Source: Actinomycetota bacterium
GTDB taxonomy: Bacteria > Actinomycetota > Acidimicrobiia > Acidimicrobiales > Microtrichaceae
DNA: 38,934 nt
Assembly (NCBI GenBank): GCA_016870275.1
Contig: VGBZ01000023.1
Coordinates: forward strand, 1-38,934
Direction: 5' to 3'
Position 1 is the first letter of the stretch; the number at the start of each line of letters is the position of its first letter. The notes under the pieces were generated by a model. The model had not been told where the DNA came from, did not search any database, and saw nothing but the letters and a program-made list of their open reading frames with translations. Shown here in pieces: positions 34,326 through 38,934 of this stretch. A program made the translations under genes and the position numbers.

Positions 34326-34894
34326 CGCGGCACCTTCTTGACCTTGACCTCCGAGCCGGCCTCGAGCGCCTCGAAGTCGGGGACGGTCTCGAACCACTCG
34401 CCGAGGCGTTCCTTGTCGTGGAGCAGATCGGCGATCCGGGGTTCGGAGTATTCGTACTCGGGGCTCCAGAACAGCGCCTCGAACGGGCACACCTCCACGC
34501 AGATGCCGCAGTACATGCACAGCGAGTAGTCGATGTCGAACCGGTCGAGGGCGTTCACCTGACGGGGCTTGCCACCCTCGCGGCGTGGCGGTGCGAGCGT
34601 CTTGTGCGCCTCGATGTAGATGCACCAGTCCGGGCACTCACGGGCGCACAGCATGCACGCCGTGCAGTTGTCCTCGACGAGCGTGATGACGCCACGGGCC
34701 CGGGGGGCGGGCTCCTCCTTCTCGTGGGGGTACTGCACGGTGGCTGCACCACGAGAGGGAGCCGGTGGCCGGAGCAGGCCGTCGGGGAACATGGTCTCCT
34801 TGGCCGTGCGGAGCGTCACCCCGAGACCCTTGAGGACACCGGGGAGTTGCGGCTTGGGGAGCTTCGGCCGGGGAGACGACGGGGTGTCAGACAT
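34322..34894 (-). CDS. nuoI: Complex I subunit I, two 4Fe-4S clusters
   Basis: Carries clusters N6a and N6b between the peripheral arm and N2. The 190-residue protein has the two motifs [12 protein letters not shown] and [12 protein letters not shown], each followed by the fourth cysteine in CP. The Pro-rich N-terminus is longer than usual. ATG at 34892-34894 overlaps the nuoH TGA by one base. Confidence 0.96.
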   Translation of the reverse strand: MSDTPSSPRPKLPKPQLPGVLKGLGVTLRTAKETMFPDGLLRPPAPSRGAATVQYPHEKEEPAPRARGVITLVEDNCTACMLCARECPDWCIYIEAHKTLAPPRREGGKPRQVNALDRFDIDYSLCMYCGICVEVCPFEALFWSPEYEYSEPRIADLLHDKERLGEWFETVPDFEALEAGSEVKVKKVPR

Positions 34895-35934
34895 CAGAAC
34901 GCCACCTTGAACACGGCGGTCACGAGGATGTTCGCCAGTGCGATCGGAATGAGGACCTTCCAAGCGAGCTTCTGCAGTTGGTCCTCACGGAAACGGGGGA
35001 ACGAGAAGCGGACCCAGAACACGACGCCGACGAGCAGCACGGCCTTGGTGGCGACCACCAGCGGGCCGACGACATTCATGACACCGGCGGACAGGCCCCA
35101 ACTGGTGGGCAGCGCCCAGCCGCCCAGGAAGAGCGTCGACGCCACGGCGGCGAAGGCCACGGCGGTGGCGAACTCGGAGATGAAGTAGACGAGGAACCGG
35201 ATACCGGAGTACTCCACCTGGTAGCCCGCCACCAGCTCGGACTCGGCGATCGGCATGTCGAACGGGGTCTGGGTGAGCTCGGCCTGCACGGCGATCATGA
35301 ACACGGCGAAGGCGACGAACTGCGTGAGGACGTAGGGGTTGCCGATCCCGGAGAACCCGAAGATCTCACCGCCCGCCTGCGCAGCGACGATGTCCTGCAG
35401 GTTGAGCGAGCCGGCCATGATCACGACGCCGAGCACGGCGAGGACCATGGGGAGCTCGTAGGCGATCAACTGGCCGCCGGCGCGCAACGCCCCCATGAGC
35501 GCGTACTTGTTGGCCGACGCCCATCCGGCCATGAGGATGCCGAGCACCGACAGCGCCGAGACGGCGAGCACGTAGTAGACGCCGGTGCCCAGGTTGGCGA
35601 TCACCAGGTCGGGGCCGGCGGGGATGACGACGAACATGAGGAACGTCGAACTGAGCACGACCGCCGGGGCGAGTCCGAACACCAGCCGATCGCTGTCCTC
35701 GGTGTGGATGTCCTCCTTCTGCAACCACTTGCCGACCTCGGCGAGCAACTGCAGGGAACCGTAGGGGCCGGCCTCCATCGGGCCGAGGCGACTCTGCATG
35801 AACGACACGAACTTGAACAGGTACAGGTAGACGACCCCGCCGGTCAGCAGGAGGACCGCCACCAGTCCGGCGACGACCCGGATCAGGGTCGACTGCCAGT
35901 AGGCGAGCTCGATTCCGAGGACCGCCGCACTCAC
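34894..35934 (-). CDS. nuoH: Complex I subunit H
   Basis: Membrane subunit at the junction with the peripheral arm, forming part of the quinone chamber. The 346-residue protein has about 8-9 helices and the conserved [55 protein letters not shown] and YSGIRF segments. GTG at 35932-35934 overlaps the nuoD stop by four bases (GTGA). The frame is open 67 codons further upstream, but the GTG gives the normal N-terminus. No nuoE, nuoF or nuoG lies between nuoD and nuoH. Confidence 0.95.
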   Translation of the reverse strand: MSAAVLGIELAYWQSTLIRVVAGLVAVLLLTGGVVYLYLFKFVSFMQSRLGPMEAGPYGSLQLLAEVGKWLQKEDIHTEDSDRLVFGLAPAVVLSSTFLMFVVIPAGPDLVIANLGTGVYYVLAVSALSVLGILMAGWASANKYALMGALRAGGQLIAYELPMVLAVLGVVIMAGSLNLQDIVAAQAGGEIFGFSGIGNPYVLTQFVAFAVFMIAVQAELTQTPFDMPIAESELVAGYQVEYSGIRFLVYFISEFATAVAFAAVASTLFLGGWALPTSWGLSAGVMNVVGPLVVATKAVLLVGVVFWVRFSFPRFREDQLQKLAWKVLIPIALANILVTAVFKVAF

Positions 35935-37103
35935 CGGTCGATGTCCCCGAGGATGAAGTAGAGCGAGGCGAGGATCGTCACGATGTCGGGAACGTAGACA
36001 CCGCGGAGCAGCCACGGGGTGATGGAGATGTTGTTGAAGCTCGCCGAGCGGATCTTCAGCCGGAACGGCGTGAGGTCGCCCTGGCTGACCACGTAGTAGC
36101 CCATCTCGCCGAGCGGGTTCTCCGTGGAGATCCACGCCTCGCCGGCGGGAACCTTGATGATGCGGGGAACCTTGGCCATGATCGGGCCGCTGGGCACGCC
36201 GTCGGCGAGCTGGTCGATGATCCGGGAGGCCTCCCGGACCTCCTGCAGTCGCACCCAGAACCGGGCGAAGGAATCACCGTCCGGGTGGGTCCAGACCTTC
36301 CAGTCGACCTCTGGGTAGGCCAGCCCGATGCAGTTGTCCCGGCGGAGGTCCCAATCGATACCGGACGCACGGGCGTTGGCACCGGAGAGCCCGTACTGCA
36401 GCGCCACGTCGGGCGGGATGATGCCGATGCCCCGGGTCCGCTGCTGGAAGACCTCGGATCCCATGAGCAGGTCCTCGATCTCGTCGCAGAACGAACGGAC
36501 CTTCTCCATCACGGCCTTGGTGTCCTCGAGCCAACCCTTGGGCAGGTCGTCCTTGACGCCGCCGATCCGGTCGAAGTTGGGATGGAACCGGCCTCCGGTC
36601 ACCCGTTCGATCTGGTCGAGCACATACTCACGGTCACGGAACGCAAAGAACACCGGCGTGATGGCCCCGAGCTGCACACCCATGTCGCCGAGGAACAGGA
36701 TCAGGTTCGCAATCCGGGACATCTCGAAGAGGATCGTCCGGATCCACATGGCCCGAGGCGGGGCCTCGACCTCCATGAGTCGCTCGGCAGCGAGGATGAA
36801 CGGCACCTCGTTGGCGAAACTCCCCAACCAGTCGATGCGGTTCACGAGCGTGGTGACCTGCGCGTAGGTGCGGACCTCGGCGATCTTCTCGTAGCCGCGG
36901 TGCATGTAGCCGGCGACCGGCTCGGCGGCGATGACCTGCTCGCCGTCGAGGCGGGCGACGATACGCAGCGTCCCGTGTGTGGCGGGGTGCTGCGGCCCGA
37001 TGTTGAGGGTCATGCCCTCGGTCTCGAGCTCCACGTTGACCCGAGCGTCCGCAGCACGCGCCGTGATGTACTGCAGCTTCTGGCGATCGGTCACTGCGGT
37101 CAC
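35931..37103 (-). CDS. nuoD: Complex I subunit D (49-kDa homologue)
   Basis: Quinone-site subunit that meets cluster N2. The 390-residue protein has NIGPQHPATHGTLRI and the conserved block GYMHRGYEKIAEVRTY. Arg69 in this HRG aligns with the arginine dimethylated by NDUFAF7 in eukaryotes (Yarrowia Arg121), and the second conserved arginine is 20 residues later in NRIDW (Arg89). The C-terminus [10 protein letters not shown] is intact. GTG start at 37101-37103 overlaps the nuoC stop by four bases. The overlapping gene downstream is nuoH. Confidence 0.96.
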   Translation of the reverse strand: MTAVTDRQKLQYITARAADARVNVELETEGMTLNIGPQHPATHGTLRIVARLDGEQVIAAEPVAGYMHRGYEKIAEVRTYAQVTTLVNRIDWLGSFANEVPFILAAERLMEVEAPPRAMWIRTILFEMSRIANLILFLGDMGVQLGAITPVFFAFRDREYVLDQIERVTGGRFHPNFDRIGGVKDDLPKGWLEDTKAVMEKVRSFCDEIEDLLMGSEVFQQRTRGIGIIPPDVALQYGLSGANARASGIDWDLRRDNCIGLAYPEVDWKVWTHPDGDSFARFWVRLQEVREASRIIDQLADGVPSGPIMAKVPRIIKVPAGEAWISTENPLGEMGYYVVSQGDLTPFRLKIRSASFNNISITPWLLRGVYVPDIVTILASLYFILGDIDR

Positions 37104-37858
37104 GACTCAGCCTCCTCGCTGGTGGTGCCACTGCCGTCGGCATCTCCGGCAGCGTCGCCGGCGTCGTCCTCGCCGGGCATCGGTTCGACGTCGACGATCC
37201 CCGGCCACGGCTTCACCATGCGGGCCAGTAGCGGGAACCGCTTGCGCATCGGGTGGCCCTCGAAGTCCGACGGCAGGTACATGTGCCGCAGGCCGGGGTG
37301 ACCGGCGAAGGTGACTCCGAACATCTCCCACGCCTCACGCTCGTGCCAGTCGGCCCCGGCGTAGACCGGGACCCACGAGTCGATCGTCAGGCTGTCGTCG
37401 ACGTCGGCCTTGAGCGTGACACCCCAGAACCCGCCGGGGGTCCCGACGTCGGCCACACGGGCGAGCAGCTGGAACTGCGTCTCCCCACCGGCGACGCCGT
37501 GGGCCAACTCCGTGCTGGGCGGCGCAGGCTCCTCACCGGCGAGTCGAGCGAGCTCGAGATCGACCGAAGCGTCCATGGACCGGCCGTAGGGCGACGGGAG
37601 CCAGTCGATCACCGACAGGAAGCAGAAGTAGCGCGCTCCGAGTGCGTTGCGCGCGACCTCGGCGGCGTTGCGCCAGGCATCGCTGCGGACCCGGACCCAC
37701 ACGTCCTGTCCGGGCTGCACCTCGGCGTCGACCACGGCGTCACCGAGATGCTCCCGGAAGGACTCGACGATGACGTTGCGGTTCTCGTCGACGGGCGCGG
37801 CCGCAGGCTCCTCGGCGTCGCCTGCGGGATCGGCGGTGTCGGTCTGCTCGTCGGCCAC
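37100..37858 (-). CDS. nuoC: Complex I subunit C (30-kDa homologue)
   Basis: Peripheral-arm scaffold subunit, separate from nuoD (fused in some bacteria). The 252-residue protein has the C-terminal signature ADWHEREAWEMFGVTFAGHP followed by LRHMYLPSDFEGHPMRKRFPL. Both ends are acidic low-complexity extensions (Asp, Glu, Ala rich). GTG start at 37856-37858, 3 bp after nuoB; the 3' end overlaps nuoD by four bases. Confidence 0.95.
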   Translation of the reverse strand: MADEQTDTADPAGDAEEPAAAPVDENRNVIVESFREHLGDAVVDAEVQPGQDVWVRVRSDAWRNAAEVARNALGARYFCFLSVIDWLPSPYGRSMDASVDLELARLAGEEPAPPSTELAHGVAGGETQFQLLARVADVGTPGGFWGVTLKADVDDSLTIDSWVPVYAGADWHEREAWEMFGVTFAGHPGLRHMYLPSDFEGHPMRKRFPLLARMVKPWPGIVDVEPMPGEDDAGDAAGDADGSGTTSEEAES

Positions 37859-37861
37859 CCG

Positions 37862-38368
37862 TCACTCCACCACGATCGGCTCGCCGGTCCAGCGAGCCGC
37901 CATGTCCTCGTTCTGGATGCGCTCCTGGAGGAGCACCACGCCCTCGAGCAACGCCTCAGGACGGGGCGGACAGCCGGGCACGTAGACGTCGACGGGGATG
38001 ATCTGGTCGATGCCCTTGGTCACCGAGTAGCTGTCCCAGTACGGGCCCCCACAGTTGGCACACGATCCCATGGAGATCACGTACTTCGGGTCCGGCATCT
38101 GCTCCCAGAGGCGTCGGATGGCGGGAGCCATCTTGTCGGTCACGGTTCCCGAGATCACGACGAGGTCGGCCTGGCGGGGGCTGGCGGGCAGCGGGATGAC
38201 CCCGAGCCGCATGACGTCGTAGCGGGGAGAGCCGAACGCAGCGCCCATCTCGATGGCGCAGCACGCCAGGCCCCACTGGTACACCCACAGCGAGTACTTG
38301 CGCGAGAGGTTGAGGAGCTTCGTGAGCGGAGCGGGCATCTTGCCGCTCTCGACGAGTCCTAGGCCCAC
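37862..38368 (-). CDS. nuoB: Complex I subunit B, cluster N2
   Basis: Carries the terminal 4Fe-4S cluster N2, which passes electrons to quinone. With GTG at 38366-38368 the protein is 168 residues. The N2 ligands are Cys36-Cys37 (LACCAIEM), Cys103 (MGSCANCGG) and Cys133 (VPGCPPRPE). The start overlaps the end of nuoA by 10 bases and has the ribosome site AAGGGGG upstream; ATG at 38338 is an alternative. Codon use is normal for the window. Confidence 0.95.
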   Translation of the reverse strand: MGLGLVESGKMPAPLTKLLNLSRKYSLWVYQWGLACCAIEMGAAFGSPRYDVMRLGVIPLPASPRQADLVVISGTVTDKMAPAIRRLWEQMPDPKYVISMGSCANCGGPYWDSYSVTKGIDQIIPVDVYVPGCPPRPEALLEGVVLLQERIQNEDMAARWTGEPIVVE

Positions 38369-38736
38369 TTGAGCACCCCCTTGCGCCAGGCGTAGACGAG
38401 GCCGAGGAGCAGGATGAAGATGAACAGGGTCATCTCGATCAGCCCGAACCAGCCGAACACCTCGAGCTGGGTCGCCCACGGGAAGATGAACACGGCTTCG
38501 ACGTCGAACATCACGAACAACAGGGCGAAGATGTAGTAGCGGACCTGGGTCTGGGACCACATGTCGCCGATCGGGTCCACCCCGGACTCGTACGCGATGT
38601 ACTTCTGCGCCTGCCGACGGTCCGGCCGGATCAGCCACGCGATGAACAACAGCAGGCCCACGAGGACGAACCCCAGCGAGCCGAAGATGCCGACCGTGAG
38701 GTAGTCGCGGAGGAAAGCGCTCAGCGGATTGGACAT
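38359..38736 (-). CDS. nuoA: Complex I subunit A
   Basis: Small membrane subunit near the quinone site, first gene of the operon. The 125-residue protein has three helices and the conserved loop [23 protein letters not shown] followed by [18 protein letters not shown], with the loop Cys of many homologues replaced by Ser or Val. ATG start at 38734-38736. Confidence 0.95.
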   Translation of the reverse strand: MSNPLSAFLRDYLTVGIFGSLGFVLVGLLLFIAWLIRPDRRQAQKYIAYESGVDPIGDMWSQTQVRYYIFALLFVMFDVEAVFIFPWATQLEVFGWFGLIEMTLFIFILLLGLVYAWRKGVLKWA

Positions 38737-38869
38737 CGGTTCCGAGACTACTCAGGGCGGACAGGGGGGCCAAAGTTCCTCGCTCGCCTACGGCCGGTGG
38801 TGTTCTGGATCAGAGAGGTACCCTTTTCCTGATTGTGGATTCTCAACCGGACGACACAGGGGCAGGTTC
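38737..38869. promoter_or_regulatory. Divergent intergenic region upstream of nuoA
   Basis: 133 bp between the minus-strand nuo operon and the plus-strand gene at the right edge, so promoters for both must lie here or nearby. A minus-strand TTGAGA near 38850 has no good -10 partner at the right distance, and a plus-strand TACCCT near 38819 has no good -35. I cannot assign either promoter. Confidence 0.35.
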
Positions 38870-38934
38870 GTGGCAGACGACGTGATCAGATTCTCCGAGC
38901 CCGACGTTGGTGAAGATGAGGTGGCGGCCGCAGG
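38870..38934 (+). CDS. Start of a DegT/DnrJ/EryC1/StrS aminotransferase, cut by the window
   Basis: Only 21 full codons are present: VADDVIRFSEPDVGEDEVAA. The pattern IRFSEPDVGEDEVAA is typical of the N-terminus of PLP-dependent sugar aminotransferases, which make amino sugars for cell-surface polysaccharides or natural products. GTG at 38870 or GTG at 38882 could be the start. Divergent from nuoA. The call rests on a short stretch. Confidence 0.55.
   Translation, partial: MADDVIRFSEPDVGEDEVAAA

Noticed and set aside
34326-34637. Upstream extension of the nuoJ frame
   Set aside because: It overlaps nuoI entirely and is not similar to NuoJ; the GTG at 34323-34325 gives the family N-terminus.

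Overview
The window is high-GC DNA from an actinobacterium. RpoB, RpoC, RpsL and the Nuo proteins look actinobacterial, and the gene content and style suggest a deep branch such as Acidimicrobiia; that placement is inference and was not tested. Nearly everything from 1 to 18.6 kb is on the minus strand and is core information-processing machinery. In transcription order it reads tRNA-Thr, tRNA-Met, tuf, tRNA-Trp, secE, nusG, rplK, rplA, rplJ, rplL, rpoB, rpoC, a small lipoprotein gene, rpsL, rpsG, fusA, tuf. The classical rif and str clusters are therefore joined, and two tuf genes, identical at DNA level over 1210 bp, bracket the block.

From 18.7 to 24.7 kb is a mixed accessory segment. It holds a plus-strand membrane protein with a remnant ABC/SMC-type ATPase fold, a GNAT acetyltransferase, tRNA-Tyr, yajQ, htpX, a HAD phosphatase, a lipoprotein, and a degenerate locus. 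In that locus the 5' half of an FMN-type glutamate-synthase-like gene (one frameshift, one in-frame stop) is fused to the 3' tail of a von Willebrand A-like gene. GC-rich tandem repeats separate it from acs (acetyl-CoA synthetase).

From 26.9 to 38.7 kb, again minus strand, is a tightly packed respiratory complex I operon: nuoA-B-C-D-H-I-J-K-L-M-N, then midA, whose eukaryotic homologue NDUFAF7 methylates the NuoD counterpart. nuoE, nuoF and nuoG are absent: nuoD overlaps nuoH by 4 bp. The last 65 bases, plus strand, look like the start of a DegT/DnrJ/EryC1/StrS aminotransferase.

Main points for a second look: (1) two intergenic palindromes at 21351 and 26802 share the same 15-nt arms with one compensatory base-pair change; (2) the glutamate-synthase/VWA chimeric pseudogene; (3) complex I without the NADH module plus a linked NDUFAF7-like methyltransferase; (4) a membrane ATPase-like protein with no Walker A lysine; (5) RpsL with Arg at position 88, the site of the classical K88R streptomycin-resistance change; (6) identical tuf copies with codon use unlike their neighbours; (7) in-frame acidic repeats in NusG and L10.
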